This document shows positions 1-5,207 of a stretch of 5,207 nt of DNA, one piece after another. How positions within the stretch are numbered: position 1 is the first letter of the stretch; each line of letters begins with the position of its first letter. The position numbers and the translations under genes were made by a program. Source of the DNA: Ferruginibacter sp. (GTDB lineage: Bacteria; Bacteroidota; Bacteroidia; Chitinophagales; Chitinophagaceae); assembly GCA_030831725.1 (NCBI GenBank), contig JAURKN010000073.1:1-5207 (forward strand). Reading direction: 5' to 3'. The notes under the pieces are model-generated. The model ran no database searches and was not told the DNA's origin. It saw nothing but the letters and a program-made list of their open reading frames with translations.

Positions 1-179
1 ATGCGGATGTGCTCCGTAAAGCCATGGGTAAAAAACAAATTGCAACACTCAATAAAATGAAAGTTCAATTTGTGGAAGGTGCAACTTCAAAAGGACATCC
101 TGCGGAAAAATTAAATAAAATATGGTCGGATTGGGAAGCATTCGCTCAATATGCGTTTAATAAATCCCACTCAACCTGA
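1..179 (+). CDS. dnaE: DNA polymerase III alpha subunit, upstream segment (5' end outside window, ends at in-frame TGA)
   Basis: This is part of the fingers region of the replicative polymerase alpha subunit, which copies DNA at the fork in the cytoplasm. The reading frame has full codons from position 3 and enters from the left edge. It shows the DnaE fingers signature ADVLRKAMGKK, then HPAEKLNKIW and the conserved FNKSHST, all of which line up with the Escherichia coli DnaE stretch ADMLRRAMGKK...FNKSHSA as I remember it. The frame stops at TGA (177-179) in the middle of a conserved block, and the same frame continues the homology immediately afterwards (YAFVAYQTAYLK). I therefore read it as one gene with the 237-1412 segment, split by a nonsense codon or a sequence error. 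If the stop is real, the product would lack the end of the fingers, the helix-hairpin-helix, clamp-binding, OB-fold and C-terminal regions, and should not support replication. Confidence 0.9.
   Translation, partial: ADVLRKAMGKKQIATLNKMKVQFVEGATSKGHPAEKLNKIWSDWEAFAQYAFNKSHST
177..179 (+). other. In-frame TGA inside dnaE
   Basis: The codon after FNKSHST is TGA. From memory of the family, Bacteroidota DnaE carries Cys here (HSTCYA or HATCYS type) while E. coli has Ala. TGT or TGC to TGA is a single-base change. TGA is the natural stop of lepA and of the NlpC gene in this window, so a genome-wide reassignment does not explain it. The next base is T, and nothing next to the codon marks it as a known read-through signal. 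Confidence 0.95.
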
Positions 180-210
180 TATGCTTTTGTTGCCTATCAA
201 ACCGCATATC
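178..210 (+). repeat. Inverted repeat / potential hairpin starting on the dnaE TGA
   Basis: GATATGC (178-184) and GCATATC (204-210) form a perfect 7-bp inverted repeat separated by 19 bases. A second short pairing inside it, TTTG (186-189) with CAAA (198-201), gives a two-step hairpin with an 8-base apical loop at 190-197. The left arm uses the G and A of the TGA. With a TGC or TGT codon the A179-T209 pair would be lost, leaving TATGC/GCATA (5 bp), which the flanking Tyr-Ala and Ala-Tyr codons already supply. The geometry can be seen directly; any function is unproven. Confidence 0.55.
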
Positions 211-236
211 TGAAAGCGCATTACCCAAGTGAATAC

Positions 237-1412
237 ATGGCAGCGGTACTCAATCATGCCGGAAATATAGATAAAATCACCTTCTTCATGGAAGAGTGCA
301 AGCGAATGGGAATAAAAGTGCTTGGGCCGGATTTGAATGAGTCTCAACAAGGTTTTGCGGTAAATAAAAAAGGGGAGATCAGGTTCGGATTCAGCGGACT
401 CAAAGGTGTAGGAGAAAATGCCATAGACAGCATAATTGAAGAAAGACAAAAAGGCGGCCATTTTTCTTCCGTGATTGAATTTCTAAAAAGAATCAATCTC
501 AAAGCATGCAATAAAAAATCAATGGAGAACCTGATTTATAGTGGTGCTTTTGATTGTTTTACTGACATGCATCGTGCACAATATTTTTATCAGCCCGCCG
601 GTGACAATTCGAATCTTGAAAAGCTCTTGAAGTTCGCTTCTGTATTCCAAAGTCAATCCAATCAAGCCAGCAATACTCTATTCGGTGATTTGCAAATGCC
701 GGATATTGTTCCTCCCAAATTACCTACGTGTGATCCATGGCAGTTGGTGGTAAAACTGGATCATGAAAAAGAAATCACCGGCATGTACATGAGTGGACAT
801 CCGTTGGACAATTTCAGGTTTGAAATGGAGCATTATCAGATTCATGCCGTAGAAGACTTTAACGAAATCAAGACGACGATACAAACTCATCCAAACACAA
901 GAACACTGCGACTTGCAGGCATGATCATAGATCCACAACACAGACTGACCAAAGCAGGAAAACAATTCGCATCATTTCACCTGGAAGACTATACCGGGAA
1001 AACCGAATTTTTACTATGGAATGAAGACTATGTGAAGTATTCCAATTATCTGGAAAACGGGAGAATTGTAATGATTGAGGGCAACTTCAGGCAAAGATTC
1101 AATACCAGTCCTTATGAGTTCAAGGTTTCCAAATTTCATCTTTTGGATACTGTAAAATCAACCCTTACCAAACAAGTGATTCTGGAGATGCAACCCAACT
1201 GGATTGACGAGCCTTTCGTCGATTTTGTGGAAAACAACATCAAGTTAAACCCGGGAAAAACCTCTTTGAAAATAAATGTGTACGATATGCAAAACCAAAG
1301 AAAAATCAGCTTGTCAACCCTGGAAAAAGGGTTCACCCTGAATGATGATTTTATTCATTTTTTAGGACAAAATGCACATATCAAAACACAGATCGCATTA
1401 CAAAATGGGTAG
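237..1412 (+). CDS. dnaE: DNA polymerase III alpha subunit, downstream segment (C-terminal part)
   Basis: This is the C-terminal ~390 residues of the replicative polymerase alpha subunit. Homology runs without a break from position 180; ATG 237 is merely the first ATG after the TGA and has no ribosome-binding site, so it is probably not a true start. Counting from that Met, the order is: end of the fingers; helix-hairpin-helix DNA-binding region around GLKGVGENAIDSIIEER (54-70) and the NKKSMENLIYSGAFD block (92-106); a clamp-binding site SNTLFG (145-150), aligned with E. coli QADMFG; the TGMYMSGHPL motif (181-190); an OB fold (about 222-290, with FASFHLEDYTGKTEF); and a C-terminal domain with the usual LNPGKTSLKINVYD block (337-350). 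The gene ends at TAG. There are no frameshifts and no loss of motifs, so the segment looks to be under selection despite the upstream TGA. trxA follows 168 bp downstream on the same strand. Confidence 0.93.
   Translation: MAAVLNHAGNIDKITFFMEECKRMGIKVLGPDLNESQQGFAVNKKGEIRFGFSGLKGVGENAIDSIIEERQKGGHFSSVIEFLKRINLKACNKKSMENLIYSGAFDCFTDMHRAQYFYQPAGDNSNLEKLLKFASVFQSQSNQASNTLFGDLQMPDIVPPKLPTCDPWQLVVKLDHEKEITGMYMSGHPLDNFRFEMEHYQIHAVEDFNEIKTTIQTHPNTRTLRLAGMIIDPQHRLTKAGKQFASFHLEDYTGKTEFLLWNEDYVKYSNYLENGRIVMIEGNFRQRFNTSPYEFKVSKFHLLDTVKSTLTKQVILEMQPNWIDEPFVDFVENNIKLNPGKTSLKINVYDMQNQRKISLSTLEKGFTLNDDFIHFLGQNAHIKTQIALQNG
669..686 (+). other. Beta-clamp-binding motif in DnaE (degenerate)
   Basis: These codons give SNTLFG, at the place where E. 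coli DnaE has its internal sliding-clamp-binding motif QADMFG. The Leu-Phe pair that fills the clamp pocket is kept, but the leading Gln of the Q-x-x-[LM]-F consensus is Ser. The nearest Gln lies two residues earlier (QASNTLF), so the spacing is not canonical. Placement rests on alignment from memory. Confidence 0.5.
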
Positions 1413-1481
1413 TCTGGTTTTTCTTATGAACATTTAACATACAACTTGTCATGTCGATATTACATTTTGAATTATTGGACA

Positions 1482-1489
1482 TAAATTTG
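1482..1489 (+). promoter_or_regulatory. Candidate Bacteroidota -7 promoter element for trxA
   Basis: TAAATTTG matches the Bacteroidota -7 consensus TAnnTTTG exactly and lies 91 bases upstream of the trxA ATG. No TTG or TTTG lies at the usual ~17-23 base spacing upstream; the nearest TTTG (1466-1469) is only 12 bases away. The element is therefore a half-match. If used, it would give trxA its own transcript with a leader of roughly 85 bases, separate from dnaE. Confidence 0.35.
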
Positions 1490-1518
1490 CAGGAGTAAGA
1501 AAAAGAGTTAGAAGCAGT

Positions 1519-1542
1519 GAGAAAAAAGAAAGAAAAAGGAAA
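1519..1542 (+). other. Uninterrupted purine tract in the trxA leader
   Basis: Twenty-four consecutive purines, mostly A with scattered G, sit within a wider purine-rich stretch (about 1489-1542) of the dnaE-trxA gap. The trxA start itself is preceded by CCAAATTTTT with no Shine-Dalgarno sequence, as is usual in Bacteroidota. The purine tract would keep the leader unstructured and might help ribosome loading; that role is inference. Nothing else gene-like is visible in 1413-1580. Confidence 0.4.
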
Positions 1543-1580
1543 CAATTTTTAAAACATACATAATAAAAAACCAAATTTTT

Positions 1581-1898
1581 ATGGCATTAGAATTCACGGA
1601 TGCTAACTTCCAAACCGAAGTTTTAGATTCCAAACAATTATCAGTTGTTGATTTTTGGGCTGAATGGTGTGGTCCTTGCCGTGCTATCGGTCCTGTTATT
1701 GAAGAACTTTCCAAAGAATATGATGGCACTGTAAAAGTGGGAAAAGTGAACGTGGATCACAACCCGCAAATTTCCATGAATTTCGGAATCACCAGTATCC
1801 CTGCCATATTGTTCATCAAAGATGGTAAGGTTGTAGACAAGCTTGTTGGTGCACAGCCAAAATCTAACTTTGTGAAGAAGATAGAATCTCTCAAATAA
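1581..1898 (+). CDS. trxA: Thioredoxin
   Basis: A complete 105-residue cytoplasmic thioredoxin, the usual length for the single-domain family. It reduces protein disulfides and is itself recycled by thioredoxin reductase. The active site is W29-C30-G31-P32-C33 inside VVDFWAEWCGPC. The buried acid Asp24, a Lys at 55 matching E. coli Lys57, and the cis-proline Pro74 in TSIPA are all present, as is the C-terminal DGKVVDKLVGA strand-turn. There is no signal peptide, which separates it from the periplasmic TlpA/ResA-type relatives common in this phylum. The ATG start is placed by the N-terminal MALEFTDANF, which fits the family. It lies directly downstream of dnaE, an arrangement I recall as frequent in Bacteroidota, and is followed by a hairpin terminator 22 bases after its TAA. 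Confidence 0.97.
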   Translation: MALEFTDANFQTEVLDSKQLSVVDFWAEWCGPCRAIGPVIEELSKEYDGTVKVGKVNVDHNPQISMNFGITSIPAILFIKDGKVVDKLVGAQPKSNFVKKIESLK

Positions 1899-1920
1899 TT
1901 ACAAACTCGTTCCAATTGAA

Positions 1921-1941
1921 AAGCCCCTGATTCAGGGGCTT
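1921..1941. terminator. Bidirectional hairpin terminator between trxA and lepA
   Basis: AAGCCCCTG (1921-1929) and CAGGGGCTT (1933-1941) form a 9-bp GC-rich stem around a 3-base loop ATT. It lies between the convergent stops of trxA (1898) and lepA (1970). Read on the minus strand, the stem runs into TTTTCAATT, a short U tract that fits Rho-independent termination of lepA. On the plus strand the tail TCATCATTTAAT is weaker but still U-rich. It probably serves both genes. Confidence 0.85.
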
Positions 1942-1969
1942 CATCATTTAATATCGGTTTATTCTGAAA

Positions 1970-3787
1970 TCAATCATCCAATTTCAACACTGCAAGAAAG
2001 GCTTCCTGTGGAACTTCCACATTTCCAATTTGTCTCATTCTTTTTTTACCCTCCTTCTGTTTCTCAAGCAATTTACGTTTACGGCTTATATCACCACCAT
2101 AACATTTGGCTGTCACATCTTTTCTCATGGCACTTATGTTTTCCCTGGCGATTACCTTCGCTCCGATTGCCGCCTGTATGGCGATTTGGAACTGTTGTCT
2201 TGTCAAAAGCTCTTTCAATTTTTCACACAATTTCCTTCCAAATTCCTGAGAACGGCTTCTGTGAATCAATGCGCTCAGCGCGTCCACTTTTTCTCCGTTC
2301 AATAGGATGTCCATTCTGACGATATCACTTTCCCTGAATCCGATGGGTTGATAATCAAATGAGGCATATCCTCTGGTTTGCGATTTGAGTTTATCGTAGA
2401 AATCAAAAACAATCTCCGTCAAAGGCATTTCAAAAGTCAATTCCACACGGGTTGGTGTAAGATATCCCTGATGAACCAAAATGCCTCTTTTGCCGATGCA
2501 AAGGGTCATAATGTTTCCGATATAATCCGGTTTTGTAATGATTTGCGCCCTGATAAAAGGCTCTTCTATTCTGTCTGTTCGGGTGGGATCCGGCAAAGTC
2601 ACCGGATTATGAACATCAATTTTTTCTCCTTTGTTTGTATATGCGATGAAGCTTACGTTTGGAACCGTGGTGATTACGGTCTGGTTAAATTCTCGTTCCA
2701 GACGTTCTTGGATGATTTCCATGTGAAGCATTCCCAAAAATCCGCATCGGAAACCAAACCCAAGGGCCTGTGATGTTTCAAGCTCGAATGTAAGCGATGC
2801 ATCATTCAATTGCAGTTTCTCCATGCAATCCCTGAGTTCTTCAAATTTATCGGTGTCTACAGGAAAAATACCGGCAAAAACCATGGGTTTGACATCCTCA
2901 AATCCGTCTATTCTGGCGTCAGTAGGATTATTCACTGTGGTGAGGGTATCTCCCACTTTAACTTCTTTAGCATTTTTGATACCGGTGATGATATACCCCA
3001 CGTCTCCGCATTGAACCTGGTCTTTTTTCTCTAGCCCAAGTTTTAAAATGCCAACCTCATCTGCTTCATATTCTTTACCGGTGCTGAAAAACTTGACTTT
3101 GTCGCCCTTTTTGATCGACCCGTTGAATATCCTGTAATAGATGATGATACCGCGGAAACTGTTGAAAACACTATCAAAAATCAAGGCCTGCAATGGAGCA
3201 TCCGGATTTCCAGTTGGTGTTGGGATGCGCTCACAAATAGCTTGGAGTATCTCTTCGATGCCGATTCCTGATTTTCCGCTAGCCAATAAGATTTCTTCTT
3301 CTTTACAGCCAATCAGTTCAATGATTTGATCTTTCACTTCCGGAATCATGGCACCGTCCATATCAATTTTATTGATGACGGGAATGATTTCCAGGTTATT
3401 GTCGATAGCGAGATATAGATTACTGATCGTTTGAGCCTGAATGCCCTGTGTGGCATCTACAAGTAAAAGCGCACCTTCGCAAGATGCCAACGCCCTACTC
3501 ACTTCATAGCTAAAATCCACGTGGCCTGGAGTGTCGATCAAATTGAGCGTATACATTCCTTCATCAACTGAAAGAGGCGAGTCCGTTTTTTTATAAGGAT
3601 AGTTGATTTGAATGGCGTGACTCTTGATGGTAATACCCTTTTCGCGTTCCAAATCCATGTCATCAAGCACCTGTGCTTGCATATCACGTTCACTTATGGT
3701 ATTGGTTGTTTGCAGCAAACGGTCTGCAAGCGTGCTTTTACCATGATCAATATGGGCAATAATGCAAAAATTTCTGATTTTCTTCAT
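1970..3787 (-). CDS. lepA: Elongation factor 4 (LepA), ribosome-associated translational GTPase
   Basis: A complete 605-residue EF4/LepA, close to the ~600 residues typical of the family. It is a ribosome-binding GTPase, reported to back-translocate or remodel stalled ribosomes and to affect 30S assembly; the protein is cytoplasmic and partly membrane-associated. The G domain has the P-loop AHIDHGKST (11-19), switch I REKGIT (48-53), DTPGH (85-89, with catalytic-type His89), NKID (139-142) and SGK (170-172). Domain II follows (about 195-285), then the EF-G-like domains III and V. The LepA-specific C-terminal domain starts near TRGYASFDY (471-479) and ends in the KRMRQIGNVEVPQEAF and LAVLKLDD blocks. 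The domain IV of EF-G is absent, as expected. An extra ~10 residues (about 68-77, TDSPLSVDEG) lengthen the loop before the DTPGH strand. The start MKKIRNFCIIAHIDHGKS matches the family; no Shine-Dalgarno is visible. It ends in TGA and is convergent with trxA. Confidence 0.98.
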   Translation of the reverse strand: MKKIRNFCIIAHIDHGKSTLADRLLQTTNTISERDMQAQVLDDMDLEREKGITIKSHAIQINYPYKKTDSPLSVDEGMYTLNLIDTPGHVDFSYEVSRALASCEGALLLVDATQGIQAQTISNLYLAIDNNLEIIPVINKIDMDGAMIPEVKDQIIELIGCKEEEILLASGKSGIGIEEILQAICERIPTPTGNPDAPLQALIFDSVFNSFRGIIIYYRIFNGSIKKGDKVKFFSTGKEYEADEVGILKLGLEKKDQVQCGDVGYIITGIKNAKEVKVGDTLTTVNNPTDARIDGFEDVKPMVFAGIFPVDTDKFEELRDCMEKLQLNDASLTFELETSQALGFGFRCGFLGMLHMEIIQERLEREFNQTVITTVPNVSFIAYTNKGEKIDVHNPVTLPDPTRTDRIEEPFIRAQIITKPDYIGNIMTLCIGKRGILVHQGYLTPTRVELTFEMPLTEIVFDFYDKLKSQTRGYASFDYQPIGFRESDIVRMDILLNGEKVDALSALIHRSRSQEFGRKLCEKLKELLTRQQFQIAIQAAIGAKVIARENISAMRKDVTAKCYGGDISRKRKLLEKQKEGKKRMRQIGNVEVPQEAFLAVLKLDD

Positions 3788-3794
3788 GTACGAA

Positions 3795-3802
3795 CAAACT
3801 TA
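3795..3802 (-). promoter_or_regulatory. Candidate -7 element just upstream of lepA
   Basis: On the minus strand TAAGTTTG matches the Bacteroidota -7 consensus TAnnTTTG exactly and ends 7 bases before the lepA ATG. No TTG is visible at the normal -33 spacing. If active, the transcript would be leaderless or nearly so, which is uncommon; the match may be chance in AT-rich DNA. No hairpin terminator is visible in the 106-bp gap to the NlpC gene, so read-through transcription into lepA is the alternative. Confidence 0.25.
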
Positions 3803-3893
3803 TTTCAGTGCGAAATTAATCTATTTAACCGATTGAAATGTCTATTCGATTCAGTATTACAGATATGTTTTGAATTCCTTATAGAATGCCTTT

Positions 3894-4463
3894 TCAGGAG
3901 AAAATGCGGATGATTTTAACGAACCTAATGGCAAAATAAGAATTGATTCCAGAATAGCTGATTCCTTTTCCTCCACCTGATGCTGCATGTAAAAATGTTA
4001 GTTTTCCCCTTTTATTTTCTACGATTATCCCAATATGCCCCACTTTTCCGGACTTGTGATCTGATCCGGTGAATAGAATCAAATCGCCTTTTTGGGCCTC
4101 GTCAACCTCCACTTCTTTTCCAGCATTGGTATATAGTTCCGATGTTCGTGGAACTTTTACCCCGAAATGATTGAATACATAAAACAGAAATCCCGAACAA
4201 TCGAATCCTTTTTTGGGGTCTGTACCACCAAACAAATATTTAACCCCTACAAACTGTTCCGCATAAGTAACAAATTCTTCAGGATCTGTCCGTCCAACAT
4301 CTATACTCAACTTAGGTGGATTGTTTTTAATCTTTACCCTAACCAACTTTAGGTCTGATGCCGGATCAGACTTAATCGTTTTTCTTGACGAATGGCAAGA
4401 GTAAGATGAAAAAATGATGGCAATCATTAATATAAAAAGGATCGATTTTTTCAACATGCTCAT
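3894..4463 (-). CDS. NlpC/P60 family lipoprotein, putative peptidoglycan endopeptidase
   Basis: A predicted envelope cysteine peptidase of the NlpC/P60 family, which cleaves peptidoglycan stem peptides (typically the gamma-D-Glu to diamino acid bond). From ATG 4463 it is 189 residues. Residues 1-22 are a signal peptide (KK, then a hydrophobic stretch LFILMIAIIF) ending in a lipobox-like SYSC with lipidated Cys23. A ~40-residue linker follows. The catalytic domain starts near EEFVTYAEQFVGVKYLFGG; the nucleophile is Cys89 in FDCSG, with His143 in VGHIGI and His159 in FLHAAS as the other triad members, and the usual KGDLILF strand between them. Size and layout resemble E. coli NlpC and MepS. A TTG one codon upstream (4464-4466) and an ATG at 4455-4457 (MLKKS) are other possible starts; all keep the signal peptide. 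It ends in TGA, 106 bp before lepA on the same strand. The exact substrate is not determinable here. Confidence 0.92.
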   Translation of the reverse strand: MSMLKKSILFILMIAIIFSSYSCHSSRKTIKSDPASDLKLVRVKIKNNPPKLSIDVGRTDPEEFVTYAEQFVGVKYLFGGTDPKKGFDCSGFLFYVFNHFGVKVPRTSELYTNAGKEVEVDEAQKGDLILFTGSDHKSGKVGHIGIIVENKRGKLTFLHAASGGGKGISYSGINSYFAIRFVKIIRIFS

Positions 4464-4477
4464 CAAATGAAATTAAT

Positions 4478-4505
4478 AAAAAAAAGCTGCCCAAAGGCAG
4501 CTTTT
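4478..4505 (-). terminator. Rho-independent terminator of the T9SS-sorted protein gene
   Basis: On the minus strand AAAAGCTGCC, loop TTTG and GGCAGCTTTT form a perfect 10-bp stem (arms 4496-4505 and 4482-4491), followed by a U tract that continues to 4478. It starts 19 bases after the TAA of the upstream gene. This is a textbook intrinsic terminator. Its U tract ends only 14 bases before the ATG of the NlpC gene. Confidence 0.93.
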
Positions 4506-4523
4506 CGTTTACTGAATGATTTT

Positions 4524-5207
4524 TTATTGTTTTACAAAACTTGAAGTTGTTTTTTGTCCATCTGTTGTTTGAACAAGAACAAAATAAGTTCCTGTTGCGT
4601 AGCGAGTGATATCAAAAGGTATGTTCTGGTATCCAGCATTCAACTGAATTGTTCTTCTCTGTATTATTTTCCCAGATGCGTCAGAAATGACAATTGATGC
4701 ATTTTTGTTGCTTTGAGCATGTATGCCCAATTGAATCAAATTTCTTGATGGATTCGGAGAGATAGAACTGATGTATAACGGCTTTATATTATTGCCAGAA
4801 ACTTTCACTATATCACTGAATCGAGCGGTATTGTCAATATCCATTTGTCTTAATCTGTAATACATGGTGTTCGACAAAACAGATTTATCCATGGTTTGAT
4901 AAGAGAGCATCGCATTGCTATTGCCATTGATCGCTTTTGTTGCGATGAACTCAATAGGGGTAAAGTCTGTTCCATTGGTGGAACGCTGCAATTCAAACCC
5001 TCGGCTATTATATTCCGAAGAGGTTGACCATTGAATCAGGTTACCCTCTTTGGTTGATTTGGCCGAAATCTGTATGTATCGAACAGGCAATGTGTAAAGT
5101 AAAAGAACTGTATCTGTAAAGCTTCCACAAGCATTTTCGGCTACAAGAACCAAAGTTGCCAATTGAGCCGAAACTTCAGAGGCGCTTGGAGTATAAGAGG
5201 CGTTAAG
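4524..5207 (-). CDS. Secreted protein with C-terminal T9SS (type A) sorting domain, 3' part only
   Basis: The last 227 codons of a gene that continues past the right edge; the frame is open to 5207, so a TTG at 5160-5162 is not the true start. Counting from the edge, residues 1-35 (ASYTPSASEVSAQ...AENACGSFTDTVLL) resemble the end of an Ig/PKD-like domain repeated in large Bacteroidota surface proteins. Residues 40-136 are a fibronectin-III-like module (LPVRYIQ..., LIQWSTSSEYNSRGFELQRSTNGTDF, then MYYRLRQMDIDN and FSDIVKV), the usual spacer before the sorting signal. Residues 150-227 are the type IX secretion sorting domain: SPNPSR, a DASGKIIQ strand, a GTYFVLV strand and the terminal SFVKQ. 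The protein should cross the outer membrane by the type IX system, then be released or anchored. What its main N-terminal domain does cannot be told from this window. A strong terminator follows. Confidence 0.9.
   Translation of the reverse strand, partial: LNASYTPSASEVSAQLATLVLVAENACGSFTDTVLLLYTLPVRYIQISAKSTKEGNLIQWSTSSEYNSRGFELQRSTNGTDFTPIEFIATKAINGNSNAMLSYQTMDKSVLSNTMYYRLRQMDIDNTARFSDIVKVSGNNIKPLYISSISPNPSRNLIQLGIHAQSNKNASIVISDASGKIIQRRTIQLNAGYQNIPFDITRYATGTYFVLVQTTDGQKTTSSFVKQ

Noticed and set aside
177..210. Selenocysteine codon with a bacterial SECIS hairpin in dnaE
   Set aside because: Cys-to-TGA plus a hairpin is the classic hint, but the apical loop (190-197, TTGCCTAT) lacks the GGTC-like motif or a G in its first two bases, and it starts only about 10 bases after the TGA, too close for the usual bacterial spacing. 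DnaE is not a known selenoprotein and this Cys is not catalytic.
171..461. Minus-strand reading frame of 96 residues opposite dnaE
   Set aside because: It is a shadow of the conserved dnaE frame, with no recognisable domain and no start context.
2008..3034. Several plus-strand frames of 60-130 residues opposite lepA
   Set aside because: They are antisense to a continuous, fully conserved lepA; their cysteine-, histidine- and phenylalanine-rich translations match no family.
3608..3913. Plus-strand frame of 101 residues spanning the lepA start and the upstream gap
   Set aside because: Most of it is antisense to the lepA G domain; the rest covers the AT-rich intergenic gap, and no domain or start signal is visible.
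5160..5162. TTG as the start of the T9SS-sorted protein
   Set aside because: The frame stays open to the window edge with domain-like sequence (ASYTPSASEVSAQ) upstream, and no signal peptide follows the TTG.
1..5207. Genome-wide reassignment of TGA to a sense codon
   Set aside because: lepA and the NlpC gene both end at TGA exactly where their families end, the lepA TGA is followed by a terminator, and tryptophan is coded by TGG (for example in the thioredoxin active site).
1..5207. A new defence, mobile or multi-gene system
   Set aside because: All the genes belong to recognised families, mostly housekeeping, and no repeats, integration sites, toxin-antitoxin pair or unexplained gene cluster can be seen.

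Overview
The window reads as an AT-rich chromosomal segment of a Bacteroidota bacterium. Support comes from four things: a C-terminal type IX secretion (T9SS) sorting domain at the right end, start codons with no Shine-Dalgarno sequence, TAnnTTTG-type -7 promoter elements, and DnaE and LepA sequences of Bacteroidota type. A Saprospiria/Chitinophagia-like member is possible, but this is only an impression from the protein sequences.

Layout. Positions 1-1412 (+) hold the last ~470 codons of dnaE, the replicative DNA polymerase III alpha subunit. An in-frame TGA at 177-179 interrupts it where relatives normally carry Cys. A 168-bp gap with a purine-rich leader and a candidate -7 element leads into trxA (1581-1898, +), a complete thioredoxin. 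A bidirectional hairpin terminator at 1921-1941 separates trxA from the convergent lepA (1970-3787, -), a complete elongation factor 4. Upstream of lepA on the same strand lies an NlpC/P60 lipoprotein gene (3894-4463, -). Upstream of that, behind a strong Rho-independent terminator (4478-4505), is the 3' part of a secreted, T9SS-sorted protein (4524 to the right edge, -).

The genes are mostly housekeeping: replication, redox, translation, cell-wall turnover and a secreted surface protein. I see no CRISPR array, tRNA, rRNA, insertion sequence or defence locus, and no convincing new multi-gene system. The observation most worth following is the dnaE TGA. Downstream codons stay in frame and keep every expected domain, and TGA serves as a normal stop for lepA and the NlpC gene. 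The A of the TGA also completes a perfect 7-bp inverted repeat that the usual Cys codons would leave at 5 bp. A sequence error or a recent nonsense mutation, possibly templated by the repeat, is likelier than recoding.
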